Below, piece after piece: positions 11,701 through 22,850 of a DNA stretch of 64,000 bases. Where the stretch lies: contig CM069876.1 of NCBI GenBank assembly GCA_036172665.1, forward strand, positions 50,623,001 through 50,687,000, given 5' to 3'. This DNA is from Prosopocoilus inquinatus. Lineage: Eukaryota > Arthropoda > Insecta > Coleoptera > Lucanidae. The notes beneath the pieces are model-generated. The model saw nothing but the letters and a program-made list of their open reading frames with translations, was not told the origin of the DNA and searched no databases. The position numbers and the translations under genes are program-made. How positions within the stretch are numbered: position 1 is the stretch's first letter; each line of letters opens with the position of its first letter.

Positions 11701-14350
11701 ACGAAAAGAAAAACAAACAAACAAAAAGCGCAGTATTGGATCGTCACGTCGTCAAAGAAAAAAAAACGAGAAAAAGAAAAATTAATTGAATATATTTTTT
11801 TTCAAATAAAAAGAAATCGTTTTCCTTTCGATCCGCAGATTGAAAAATTAAGGATGCTTTTGAGGCAAACAAAAGAAGAATTGTATTGTAACGGACGCGA
11901 GTTATTTCTCTACTAAATTTAGGGTTGGCCAGTCTCAATACTTACCCGTAACTCTTTTACCCTGAACAACACGGACTCCCCCTCCCCCACTCCTCCGTTT
12001 TATAGAAAACCCAACCTGCTGTTTTGACCAATGAAACATCGTTGGAAAATAATTTGAGATAAAAGCCAAAAGTATACTTTCGATCGTGCGTCTTCCTCGA
12101 AAGCTCGAACAGTGCCCCGTTTTAGTTGTGTCAAGATTGTCAAATTCTTTCCTGTCGTTGTCTCTCTCTCTCCTTACGAGGACGTCCAACCTCGGTATTC
12201 TTGAAGAAGGAGTAAAGAGTGAGCTTAAAATTTCCTCGGACCGGAGCCCGGGATACTGAATCGACAGGACGTTCCAGATTATTAAACAGAAAACGAAACG
12301 TAAGGATTTCATGAAATATCGTGCGGCATTGAGTGCGCGAAACGTAAAAAATCATGTTATTTTTTTCGCCGTGGAAAGTACCGTCGAAGCAGATCCCACA
12401 GAATAGTAACTTAACTATTAAAACCATGGAAATAATACAAAACAACAACAAAAATAACAACTTTGTAGATACTTTATAAAATCAATATTTGATAATGGCA
12501 AAAACGTTATACAAGGATACAAAAGTTTACAAGAAATAAAAATGATAAGAAAGGAGAGAGAGAGAGAGAGAGAGAGACAAGGATTGTAGGGAGATTAATT
12601 TTTAAGCGGTTCGTTAGCTTACCAAACTGAATCGTAATCTCGTAATCCAAAAAAGAAATTAAGAAAACAATGATTTTATATAAAGCAAATGAAAGACTGT
12701 TCGGAACGGTTTACATACACTCACGGGAAAAGCTTTTTGTCTTCCGTTCGCGAATTTCAAACTTAGAAAAAAAATTCACTTAATTTAATTAAATAAAATT
12801 GAAACTAAAGTTCAATTTAGAATCGGCCGGTACGAGAAAGAAACGCGAGCTTTTTTCTAAAGCTGATTCGACGGCCGCGAATTAACTGCCGTTACGGTTT
12901 TCTTTTTTTTTTAAATGAAATATCGCGCGGGATCATCCCCGCGTACCCGCGACTAATTTCGTATCCAATCATTGGAGGGAGTAGCGACGTCATTTCGCCC
13001 CCTGTTCTTCTAACTTCCCACGAGCTCCTCGGACCGAAGGCCTGGGATGCTGAATCGACAGAACGTTCCAAATTAAACAGATGGGATGCTGAATCGACAG
13101 AACGCTCCAGATTAAACAGAAAATGAAACTCTTTGGTAAACATTTTTTTTTCATTTTCCTCAATTTTCTCGTCTCGATTAATCCCTTATCTTAATTAGAG
13201 AGAGTTTGAGTTTCTGAAATTGTTAACTTCAGCTTACCAGTTCTTGGATGAAAGCAAGGAAATTTCGGTTCGGAACTCGCCCAATGTGGCCCAGTCTAAA
13301 GCGTTTCCTTCTCATAATCCAAATTTTGGAAACTGATTGCAAAAAGAAAGTTCTTCATTAACACGCCCAAAAAATATTCAACCTTTTGATAATAATGAAC
13401 GGAGAGTCTATCTTCACCTCTATTTTAATCGTGGTCTAAGACGCTTTTATCATTTGTTATTGTAAATATTTGTTATTGGGTATTAATGAAACATATTCAA
13501 AAAAAAAATTACCAAGTCGTTTAAAAAAAAAACAACAATATTTTTTCTCATCCGCAATTGTTTAGATACCTCTTCGCAATAATTATAATGTTAAGCAACG
13601 TTGTTAAGATTTTGGTAAAGACAATGTTCGCACCCACGTGCTAACAACCCTCTTGCAATACCCACACTTTATTTATTTTTTAAAGTTAAGTTAAGAACGC
13701 GTAACGTACCTACTGCTAAGTATTTATTAAGCCGCACCTAATTAATAAGTACATGAGTTAAATATGTTGTTCCATCCAGAAATAAAGCACGGGCGTTATT
13801 TTTTATGTATGTATGTATGTATGTAGGTATGATGTGATGTGGTAGTAAAAAAAAAATAATAATAAAAGCAAACCTCGAATGAGAGCGCATCACCGTTTCT
13901 AGGGGAATCCAATGTTGTCTTCAAGTCTTCAAGCGAAAAGATTTGCCGAGTGTGTTGTATTATAGTGTCTTGTAATTTAATTTAATGTAGACTCTAAACT
14001 ACCTATTGTAATATTTACCTACGTGAATGTTTACTATTGAATTATTTTGAAACAATAAATAAGTAAACATCTACAATGATTACTTTGTGCTCTGTTATCG
14101 TGTCCATAATTATATAATCAAAAGAGTCCTTGAAGAGTGTAATGAAAATATATTTCTTTTTTATATATAATTAATCATACCAGTCGGTTACCATTTTGTT
14201 ACTGCCATTAATAAATAAATAAAACAAATTAGGAAAGGACAAGTTGTCTTCGTTTTCGAAATACAGCTCGTATAGCTCTTTCGTATAAATGAATTTATGT
14301 ATTTTGTATTTCATTTACATAAACTAAGCGAAATAAATAATAATATAATA
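11701..14350. other. AT-rich interval with minor duplications; no gene supported
   Basis: The minus-strand frames at 11935-12460 have no recognisable domain. A segment with GAATCGACAG(G/A)ACGTTCCA occurs at 12257 and again twice at 13045-13115. GGCAAAAACGTTATA occurs at 10084 and 12498. Simple repeats are a GA tract at 12555-12578 and TATG/TGTA at 13805-13830. I see nothing convincing beyond this. Confidence 0.45.
13027..13131. repeat. Tandem 46-bp duplication of a dispersed segment
   Basis: GGGATGCTGAATCGACAGAA appears at 13045 and 13082; the same segment is present once at 12249-12300. All are followed by an ATTAAACAGA-type end. Confidence 0.7.
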
Positions 14351-14422
14351 AATAAAGTCACAGTCTGCTGTAGAAATAAGTGCGTCTTTACGTTTGCTTC
14401 GACATCAGACTGTGACTTTATT
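14351..14422. mobile_element. Small palindromic MITE-like element
   Basis: A perfect 17-bp inverted repeat, AATAAAGTCACAGTCTG at 14351-14367 and its complement at 14406-14422, encloses 38 bp whose ends also pair imperfectly. The AAAGTCACAGTCTG core recurs as the inner inverted repeat of the element at 37912-38048, so this is a dispersed family and not a terminator. Confidence 0.65.
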
Positions 14423-14529
14423 TTCAACTTTGATTAAGACGCCCGGCGTAAGTGCAGAAATAAGAAGAAATAAATTCTTACGCGTTAAACCGACGCAAAG
14501 CGTTGATTCCAATCACGAATTTAGTTAAA

Positions 14530-15425
14530 AGTCGGCTTTAATCGCGAGTTTGGAACGTCGAGTGCGCGCTTCGATTAATGAACGTGACCGCGAGTCAAAC
14601 CGACGCCTCGCCTGTTTTTCTGAACGCGGCGTTTCCGCGCCGGACGCCATCTGCCAAGCCCCGACGAAAACGCAGCGGGATTTTTCAAACGCGCACCGAA
14701 ACTGCGAAAGTGCGGCGAAAATTCAATTAAACGCGAATAAAACTAACGAAATTCGCTGTGCTGGGAACACCGCGTAAGTAAATATTAAGTTATTTAAAAT
14801 TAAATTGAAAGATGAGGCGACGCTAGCGACATCTATCACGCCGCGCAACCACCAAAGGTAAACATAACCTAATTTTATTACCGTGTGTTTACGATTGTGA
14901 ATTTCGCGTTTTGAATAACAGGACACCGCGTGGGCGCCCCGAAACGGGGGCAGGAAGCTTCGCCGAGTTTTGAAACACGCGGAAAACCGAGGTGAGTCGT
15001 GCCAAGCTGTCGTTGCGCTTAAAGAAAGTTCGATGTGTTTTAGGGGCCCCCGGGAGCGGAGAAGTCGTCGTCTGTACTTGCTGTAGGCTTCGCCGATGCA
15101 CTGTTTTGTTTGAAGCCTGGATTTGAGGAAGGCCTGGGTTTGTGCGGGGCGTTTCATGGACTTGCGTTGCTTACTTCGCAGGAGCAGGAAAAAGGAGGCC
15201 AGGTTTGTGCAGTTTGGGCACTTCTCAGGGCCTCTCGTTTTCGTAAATTCGCTCGGCTCTCAAGCCCGATGTCGTAATGTCGCAGAGAGAAAAAGAAACT
15301 ATGTTTTTTAGTGCGTGTGAAAATAAGGAAAGCAGAGTGACCGGAGTGCACCGAGCAAATTAACGAAATTGCCTTACTTTAGGCCTTCGCTCTGACTGGC
15401 TTCATAAACAGCTCGTCAAGTAAGT
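14530..15425 (+). promoter_or_regulatory. GC-richer, CpG-containing block with donor-like sites; possible 5' UTR/promoter
   Basis: This block is much richer in G, C and CpG than its flanks. It contains donor-like sites CCGCGTAAGTAA (14768-14779), CGAGGTGAGTC (about 14989-14999) and TCAAGTAAGTGG (about 15415-15426) and acceptor-like GTGTTTTAG (about 15036-15044) and TACTTCGCAG (about 15171-15180). An acceptor GTATTTGCAG at 18973-18982 lies upstream of the mini-exon at 19120. A spliced non-coding leader for the downstream zinc-finger transcripts is a guess; no translated product is supported. Confidence 0.25.
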
Positions 15426-15574
15426 GGACGTTCGAATTCTACACGTTGAAAATTAGGGTATTTGTTAATGGAGAATTGTGTTGTCAGCAGTAGTTCAGCG
15501 GCAGTGTTTGTGACAACCCTTTTTCGTTTTTATTTCAATCATTTAAAAAAGAGAATTTTCCTTAAAATCAATCG

Positions 15575-15890
15575 CTCTACTCTAAACAAATGACAATCGA
15601 TTCTAGAACTAAAACAAAAAAAAAAACAGGAGATGAAGACTGATTTTTTTTTAATCTCATCATCAAACTCACCATCATCAAGTTCTAAACAAATGACGAC
15701 GGATTGTTTTTTTTTTCTGCTCTAACCGAAAAGCAAAAAAGAAAAAAAAATCCGTCGTCATTTGTTTAGAATTTCATGATGGTGAGTTTGATGATGAGAT
15801 AAAAAAAAAATCAGTCTTCATCTCCTGTTTTTTTTTTTGTTTTAGTTCTAGAATCGATTGTCATTTGTTTAGTAGAGTGATTTTATGGAA
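15575..15890. repeat. Large imperfect palindrome, arms about 145 bp
   Basis: The left arm (ACAAATGACAATCGATTCTA at 15586 through ACGACGGATTG at about 15697) is mirrored by the right arm (CCGTCGTCATTTG at about 15751 through CGATTGTCATTTGTTTAGTA at 15853). The centre, about 15720-15745, holds CTGCTCTAACCGAAAAGC. The RNA or single strand could form one long hairpin. Confidence 0.85.
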
Positions 15891-16437
15891 AGCTTCTCTA
15901 TTTCACATTTCACATCTCAACATCAAACTACAAACAAATGACGACGGATTGTTTTTTTTTCTTGCTTTTCGGTTAGAGCAGAAAAACAAAATAAACGATG
16001 AAATGGAAATTTTTTTCCTTAAAATCACTCTACTAAACAAATGACAATCGATTCTAGAACTTAAACAAAAAAAAAAACAAGCGATGAAGACTGATTTTTT
16101 TTTTATCTCAACATCAAGCCGTAAACAAATGACGACGGATTTTTTTTTTTTGCCTTTCGGTTAGAGCAGAAAAACAAAATAAATGCGAAATAGAAAATTT
16201 TTTTCCATAAAATCATTCTACTAAACAAATGACAATCGATTCTAGAACTAAAACAAAAAAAAAAACAAGAGACGAAGACTGATTTTTTTTATCTCATCAT
16301 TAAACTACAAACAAATGACGACGGATTGTTTTTCGGTTAGAGCAGAAAAACAAAATAAATGTGAAATAGAAAAGTTTTCCGTAAAATCAGTCTACTAAAC
16401 AAATGACAATCGATTCTAGAACTAAAACAAAAAAAAG
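15891..16437. repeat. Direct repeats of the palindrome arm, about 180 bp
   Basis: GACAATCGATTCTAGAAC recurs at about 16043, 16231 and 16407 in direct orientation, with GATGAAGACTGATTTTTTT-type, ACAAATGACGACGGATT and CGGTTAGAGCAGAAAAACAA blocks in each unit. Confidence 0.8.
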
Positions 16438-16642
16438 AAAACAAGAGATGAAGACTGATTTTTTTTTATCTCATCATCAAACTCACCATCATCAAATTCT
16501 AAACAAATGACGGATTGTTTTTTTTTTTGCTTTTCGGTTAGAGCAGAAAAAAAAACAATCCGTCGTCATTTGTTTAGAATTTGATGATGGTGAGTTTGAT
16601 GATGAGATCAAAAAAAAAATCAGTCTTCATCTCTTGTTTTTT
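16438..16642. repeat. Second palindrome of the same family, arms about 95 bp
   Basis: ACAAGAGATGAAGACTGATT at 16441 pairs with AATCAGTCTTCATCTCTTGT near 16618-16637; the inner arms carry the TCATCATCAAACTCACC and GGTGAGTTTGATGATGA complements. The hairpin tip is the CGGTTAGAGCAG segment. Confidence 0.85.
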
Positions 16643-18200
16643 GACGTAGAAAATTTTTTCCATAAAATCGCTCTACTAAAACAAATGACAATCGATTCTA
16701 GAACAGAAAAAAGAAAGACCAAAGACGAAAACTGACTTTTTTTTATAGCGGACTCTCGTCATCATCGTCATCAAACTACGAACAAATGACGACAGATTTT
16801 TTTTTCTTGCTTTTTCGTCAGAGCAGGAAAACAAATGCGCGTACGTAATACTTTCTTAGAATCAAGAAACAAATGACAAAAAAATGAAAACAAATGACGA
16901 TCGATTTTTCCTGCACTTTTTTCTGAGAATTAAAGGTAACAAAAGAATATCGGATTTATTTGTTATAATGAAAAAAAAATAATAATAACGGATTTTTTAT
17001 AATGAAAAGAAAAACGATTCTTTTATGATGAACTGAACCTCCATTGAAAACAAATGACGATCAATTTTTTCTATACTTTCTCTCAAACTCGAAGAATCGA
17101 AAAAAAAAACACCAAACGAAGAACCATTGACGTCTTGCATTTTCTGAGAATTAAAATAACAAAAGAACATCGGGTTTATTTTATATAACGAAATAAAAAA
17201 TGACTATTTTTTATGACGAAAAGAAAATAACGATTTTTGTAATGAAAAAAAAAAAAAAAAAAAAACTAATTTATCAACTTTCGTTAGAAACAAACGACGA
17301 CCGGTTTCTTTATGTACTTTCTGAGAATCAAAAGCAAAAGAAGATGGTTTTTTTAACTGATAATAATTTCATAAATAACACTCCTAATAAAAATAATTCA
17401 AAAAAAAAACAATTGAAAGAAGATCTATTTTGGGTTGGATTTATTTTCTATTAAAATTAAATTAAAAATTAAATAAAACAGACAAAAACAAATGAACGAC
17501 GATTATTTTGAATTGTAGATTTCCTTTAAATTATTATTATTTTTTTAATTAATATTCGTATCTATTAATTAAATCAAAAAACAAAAAAGGAATGAGCGCC
17601 GACTTTTGCAATTTGTCACTTTTTAAAAATTTTTTTTTTGTATTTTTTAATTTGCAGAATTCAATAGAATAATTAAAAAGCGAAAAGCGCAAGAAAACAA
17701 ACGAACAACGATTATTTTCAATTGGTCGATTTATCTTCATTTATTTAATTATTAATTTTTTTTATTAAGAATTAAAAATTAAAGACGAAAACAAATGAAC
17801 GACGGTTATTTTGAATCGTAGATTTCCTCTCCTTTAAATTATTATATTTTTTTTATTAATATTCATCATCTTTCCAAAATCAATAAAACATTCGAAAAGA
17901 ACGAAAAAAAAACAGTCGAATGAAAAAGAAAAAAAAAGAAAGGTGACGGGAAAACAAACGAAAGACGACCATTTCCAATTGCCGCGCCGGTTAACCTTCA
18001 CTATTATTATTATTATTATTTTTTAATTAATTCATTTGATTAATATTCTGAATAAGAAGGAAGTAAAAAAAAAAACAAAAACAGATGAACAACGATTATT
18101 TTTGAATCGTCGCATTCTTTTCATTTCTTTTTTCTTTTTTTAATTGATCGACGACGATTAATGATTAACAAAAAAAGAAAACAAATGCATGACGCTTTAC
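16643..18200. repeat. Degenerate ACAAATGACGACG repeat field
   Basis: ACAAATGA or ACAAACGA with ACGAC recurs about every 90-200 bp (for example 16780, 16892, 17047, 17285, 17488, 17695, 17790, 17953, 18180) in very AT-rich DNA, apparently older units of the preceding array. No coding frame is supported. Confidence 0.55.
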
Positions 18201-18411
18201 GCTTCTCACGTTTCTTTTTTTTTGCTCCGCACTGAGATGTTTGTTTTTTCTTTTTTTTTAAACTTGATTATTTCAAACAGAGATATAACGAATATTAATT
18301 TTTGCAATCGTATAATTATTTTAGTTTCGCAATTATCACTGTTATTATTATTATTATTATTATTATTTTCGATAAAAATTGTTTGCCGGCATTCAGTTTC
18401 GATTGCAGTGG

Positions 18412-18466
18412 GCATCCCCCGGACAGCTGTTTCGGCCCTATTTGGAACCTCCTCGACAAGGGAGTA
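18412..18466 (-). ncRNA. Degenerate hammerhead-ribozyme-like motif (Penelope-type footprint)
   Basis: On the minus strand the order is helix I (CTCCCTTG), a core reading TCGAGGA instead of C-U-G-A-N-G-A, a helix II built from GGTTCC-AAATA-GGGCC, the GAAA box, a very short helix III (CAGCTG), TC, then CGGGGGAT which pairs back with helix I. Penelope-like retroelements are known to carry minimal hammerheads with short helix III. The core is altered, so cleavage activity is unlikely. A truncated copy (GATTGCAGTGGATGATCCCC) is at 18581-18600. Confidence 0.35.
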
Positions 18467-18600
18467 GCTCGTTAAGTCAAAGATATCTCATTATAGTTTT
18501 AAGCGACATAAATTATTTTTTTCTAACGTTTGCAATAAATTGTAAAGTAGAAAAAAAAAAAATTGTTGCAAATCGTTTTTGATTGCAGTGGATGATCCCC

Positions 18601-19092
18601 CGGGTAGCCTCTAATGCAACGTTAGATCAAAAAGCGATCGTAGGATGTCGCTGTTTAAGATATTCAGTACGATAGTAGATTATTGTAATTAATTATTAAT
18701 CGATTTTCCATTGTTCTGTTTGTCTTTCCTTTTTTAATTTGAATTTAATGTTAAATTTTTTTTGTTGAATCATTACGATTTTTTTATTATTTTTATTTTC
18801 GCGAACCCATTTTAAGGTTATGTTTACATTTAAGAGGGCGGGAGCTGAACTCCGGCGGTTTGTTTATTCGCTTGTACGTAATCAGCTGAGACGTACGGCC
18901 CTCATTTGCATATTTTCCACGACCTACTCGACTGTTTTTTTTTTGTTTTAATTGAACGTAGACACTCGTTATGTATTTGCAGGTTGGATCATTTTGTCTG
19001 AAGGCCAACAAAGGTACAGGACTCAGACTGAACATATTTAGAAAGTCACGAGCGACGTAGCCCCCGAAGAGAGTCGACTTGCTTACTACTTT
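18601..19092. other. Interval leading to the first exon
   Basis: AT-rich; contains CAAAAAGCGATCG..GGATGTCGC (18628-18654), also present at 9919-9945. GTATTTGCAG at 18973-18982 is a plausible acceptor in front of an untranslated segment; a TAG at 19039 closes the frame that later contains the start codon. Confidence 0.4.
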
Positions 19093-19119
19093 ATGAAAAA
19101 AGAAACTGTAAGTTCTAAC

Positions 19120-19145
19120 ATGGAGACGGAATTGGATTACAGCAC
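19120..19145 (+). CDS. Candidate first coding exon (M-E-T-E-L-D-Y-S-T) of the group B zinc-finger genes
   Basis: The ATG at 19120 has A at -3 and G at +4. Eight codons follow, then two bases (AC) before a consensus donor GTAAGT at 19146. The split codon is completed by the G at 19687 (ACG, Thr), so the frame enters the zinc-finger exon exactly. An in-frame ATG at 19093 would add nine residues but has a poor context; a TAG at 19039 limits the frame further upstream. The same donor phase also fits the acceptors at 20812, 23676 and 25649, making this exon a candidate shared 5' exon. Confidence 0.6.
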
Positions 19146-19686
19146 GTAAGTATAGCCCTTTTATCAACGGAAAGAAAAACAAAAATAGAAAAATAGAATA
19201 GTTAATGAACATAAGTTTAGAAAATTAAAAAGATTAAATTTTGTAAACATGTGATTTGCTGTACTACTGAGCAGGTAGGTAAATCATTGATTAATTAATT
19301 AATTAAAGTGATGTATGTATTTTTTTAAATGAAGTTTATTATAGCAACCAAAACTTTTTAAATTTGTTTTATTCGTCATTAAATAATTCGAGACAATTCT
19401 GGACCCCGCTTCCGCGACGTCACTTCTAGAATCATCGAGGGACGCTAGATGGCGCGCGCGATACTTAACATAAAGACAGATTTAAGCTTAGCCATGCGCT
19501 TGTTTGCGCGAAAACGTAAACTAACTACAAGTAGATCGCACAATGTTTGTTTGTTTTTTTTTTTTTTTGAGACACGTCGCAAGTTATTTTTTAAATAATT
19601 AGATGTTCTTCTTGTTTGTGTAGTTTTTCTTTTTTTGAAATTTGTTGTCGAATTCGATTGATTCGCTAAAGATGATCGTTTTCTAG

Positions 19687-20662
19687 GTGGAAATTTAAAA
19701 GTTACGGACAACTCGCCATATTCCTACCGGACGACTTGACTACCGTCCAAGTACCAGGCGAGAGCTTACCAAGGAAGCATAAAACGCGCAAAACCGTTGA
19801 GAGACTCGTGGACGTGACGTTGTTGACCACCGAAGACGAGCTCGATCTCGAACTGGAGAGCGCGAACGTGGCGCAAACGCGCAAGTCGCAGCCCAAAACG
19901 ACAGTCTGCTCGGAATGCGGCAAAATGATCAAAACCCGCACGTACGACAGGCACATGAAGAGCCACCAGTACAAGTGCAACTTGTGCTGGGAGAGTTTCA
20001 GCTCGGATCAGACCTTGATGGCCCACATGGATCTGCACCAGAATAACAGATATCCATGTGAGATCTGCGGGATAAGCTTCAAGGACCCGCTGATGTTCGC
20101 CTTCCACCTTCAGAAACATTCCGCCTTCGGCATTTTTAAATGCCCGATCTGTCCGTTCGAGACGACGACCAAGTCGTCGCTCCGGCCGCACATCAAGATC
20201 CACAACAACGACTTCAAATGCATCTGCGAGATCTGCGGCAGGGGATTCCTGTCCGCCGCCGCGCACGCCGACCACTTGAAACTCCACGAAGGCGGTAAGC
20301 AATTCAAGTGCGAGCACTGCGAGAAGAGCTTCAACCTCCAGCGCTACCTGATCATCCACCAGAAGCTGAACCACAAGGATATTTTGTTGGGTCGCGAGGA
20401 GTGGTTCACCTGTGAGGTCTGCGATAGGAAGTTCAAGTTCGAGAAGAGCCTGGCGCGCCACCTCAGCTGCATCCACAACATCGGCGAGAGCAGGAAAGTG
20501 CCGTGCCCGATTTGCGCCAAGGTCATCGCCAATAATTACAACCTCAAAGTGCACATGAGGGTGCACAACGGGGAAAGGCCTTATACCTGCGACGTCTGCC
20601 AAATGGGCTTCGCCAGATACAAATATCTCAAGAAGCATAAGCTGCGCAAGCACAAAAATTAA
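19687..20662 (+). CDS. Poly-C2H2 zinc-finger terminal exon, 9 fingers (group B)
   Basis: Follows the acceptor CGTTTTCTAG (ending 19686). Joined to 19120-19145 it gives a 333-residue protein. About 70 residues without fingers (starting W-K-F-K-S-Y-G-Q-L, with an acidic DELDLELES stretch) precede nine C2H2 fingers from C-S-E-C near base 19909 to C-D-V-C...HKLRKH at the end; the final residues are HKN. Unlike 20813-22016 and 23677-24871 it lacks the first finger (C-V-I-C type) and the G-Y-V-N-P-F block. Finger linkers are mostly not TGEKP except the last, which is NGERP. Probable nuclear DNA-binding factor. AATAAA lies at 20696. Confidence 0.88.
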
Positions 20663-20695
20663 TGTACATAGTTTTTTTTTTTTTTTTTGGTGGTC

Positions 20696-20701
20696 AATAA
20701 A
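20696..20701 (+). promoter_or_regulatory. Poly(A) signal AATAAA between two adjacent terminal exons
   Basis: Sits 34 bp after the stop of 19687-20662 and about 110 bp before the acceptor of 20813-22016. It would end the first transcript and must be skipped for the second exon to be used. Confidence 0.6.
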
Positions 20702-20780
20702 ACCAAGTTTATTATTACTATCGAAGTTCTTGTCGTTTAACACACCCGCAAGCATGTAAAAGCATGTTTGACCAAAATGA

Positions 20781-20812
20781 TTCAAGTGCGGATACATTAG
20801 TTTGGTTTTCAG
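20781..20812 (+). promoter_or_regulatory. Conserved acceptor element upstream of a group B exon
   Basis: TTCAAGTGCGGATACATTAG (20781-20800) followed by a pyrimidine tract and CAG. Near-identical elements precede the acceptors at 23676 and 25649; probably the branch-site region, preserved by duplication or by function. Confidence 0.6.
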
Positions 20813-22016
20813 GCCTGCCGGAGCTCTCGTGGTGCTGGCGGAGGTGGACGAGGCCGACGATAATTGGGGCGAGCAGCAGATCCCGGAAATTGAGATAATA
20901 CGCGTGGAAACCGACGGCACGCTCGTGCTCTTGAACAAAGACGAAATACTGAGGCGGAACGAGATGACGACCCCCGCGGAATTCCCGGAAACCCCCGCGG
21001 AATTCCCGAAACCTCCTCCCCAGATCGGTTACGTCAATCCTTTCAAGTACGAAAATTTACCCGCCCGGAATTACCAAAACGTGAATTTGAGATGGCCTTG
21101 CGTGATCTGTAGTGAAGTCGCCGACGACAAAGACGACCTCATAGAGCATTACGAGGAGCACAAGCGCGAGAAAGACGAGTCGATCCGAAAGGACGAAGTC
21201 AAAGTGCGAAAGAAACAACCGCCGGCGTTGCGCAGAAGCGACCCGACCAAAAAAACGATTTGCTCTGAATGCGGCAAGATGATCAGGCCCCGCGCCTACG
21301 ACCGCCACATGAAGAGCCACCAGTTCAAGTGCGGCTCCTGCTGCGAGAGCTTCAGCTCGAGCCAACTCCTCGCCGCCCACATGGACCTCCACGAAAACAA
21401 CACGTACCCCTGCGAAACCTGCGGGATCAGCTTCAAGGACCCCCTGAAGTTCACCTTTCACAACGAGAAGCATTCGGCGCTGGGGATTTACAAGTGCCCG
21501 ATCTGTCCGTTTAAGACGACGACGAAGACGTCTCTCCGCCCCCACATCAAGCTCCACAACAACGATTTCCGATGCATCTGCGAGATCTGCGGGAAGGGGT
21601 TCTTGTCGTTCGCCGCGCACGCCGATCACTTGAAACTCCACGAGGGCGGCAAGGAGTTCAAGTGCGAGTACTGCGAGAAGACCTTCAACCTCCAGCGCTA
21701 CTTGATCCTCCACCAGAAATTCAACCACAAGGATATTTTGCTGGGGCGCGAGGAGTGGTTCACGTGCGACGTCTGCAACCGGAAGTTCAAGTTCGAGACG
21801 AGCCTGGCGCGCCACCGCAGCTGCATCCACAACATCGGCGAGAGCAGGAAAGTGCCGTGTCCGGTTTGCGGCAAGGTCATCGCCAACAATTACAACCTCA
21901 AAGTGCACATGAGGGTGCACAACGGCGAGAAACCGTATTCCTGCGACGTGTGCCAGATGGGCTTCGCGACGTACAAATATCTCAAGAAGCACAAGCTGCG
22001 CAAGCACAAAAATTAA
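20813..22016 (+). CDS. Poly-C2H2 zinc-finger terminal exon, 10 fingers (group B)
   Basis: Begins one base before a full codon after the acceptor at 20811-20812; 400 residues to TAA at 22014. Residues 1-12 read P-A-G-A-L-V-V-L-A-E-V-D, a motif shared with 23677 and 25650. A proline-rich stretch with a repeated E-F-P-(E/K) unit and a G-Y-V-N-P-F block precede the first finger (C-V-I-C...HYEEH), then a basic/acidic linker and nine fingers paralogous to those in 19687-20662, ending HKLRKHKN. Only 150 bp separate it from the preceding stop codon, with no start or donor, so the start must come from a shared upstream exon such as 19120-19145. AATAAA at 22060. Nuclear DNA-binding role inferred. Confidence 0.9.
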
Positions 22017-22164
22017 CGCGCCCGTTTTATTTATTGAATGTGAATGTGAGTGTTGAAACAATAAAACCAATGTAGCAAAGAAAATTATATCGGAGCGGGC
22101 TGACCGCGGTTCAGCACCTGTAATGAAAATAATCCGGAGCACGCAGTGCTAAGTGTATGATGCG

Positions 22165-22850
22165 ACGGCGAATGTTAGGAAAATTCCGTTCAAGGACGCG
22201 ATTGATTTGATGATGATAATTATTGGTCTTGAAGGAGTATTCAGAGTTGATAGTCATCAAGTTATCAAAATTTTCAGTCATCAAGTCATCAAAAAAAAAA
22301 ACATCCCTAAATGTATACGCCTAATTGTGCAAATATATTTTCGCACAATTCCGTTCAAGGACACGATTGATTTGATGATGATAACTATTGGTCTTGAAGG
22401 AGTATTCAGAGTTGATAGTCATCAAGTTATCAAAATTTTCAGTCGTCAAGTCATCAAAAAAAAAACATCCCTAAATGTATACGCCTAATTGTGCAAATAT
22501 ATTTTCGCACAATTCCGTTCAAGGACGCGATTGATTTGATGATGATAACTATTGGTCTTGAAGGAGTATTCAGAGTTGATAGTCATCAAGTTATCAAAGT
22601 TATCATAGTCGTCAAGTCGTAACAGAAAAAACCATCCCTAAATGTATACTCCAAACTGTGCAAGTCTACTTTCACACAATTCCGTTCAAGGACGCGATTG
22701 ATTTGGTGATGATAATTATTGATCCTGCAGGAGTGTTCAGTGTTCATGGTCATCAAGTCATCAAAATTATCATAGTCGTCAAGTCGTAAAAGAAAAAACC
22801 ATCCCTAAATGTATACGCCTAATTGTGCAAGTATATTTTCGCAGACGGGG
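22165..22850. repeat. About 165-bp tandem repeat, four copies
   Basis: ATTCCGTTCAAGGAC occurs at 22183, 22348, 22512 and 22679. Units share GATTTGATGATGATAA, GAAGGAGTATTCAGAG, a run of ATCAAGT(T/C)ATCAAA repeats, CATCCCTAAATGTATAC and TTTTCGCACAA. Confidence 0.9.

Noticed and set aside
11935..12460. Minus-strand frames of 106 and 125 residues
   Set aside because: No recognisable domain, overlap each other in different frames and include part of a dispersed repeat.
14550..14777. 75-residue frame ending at a donor-like site
   Set aside because: No ATG in frame (TTG only), no domain; phase could not be linked to a finger exon with confidence, so only a possible leader was noted.
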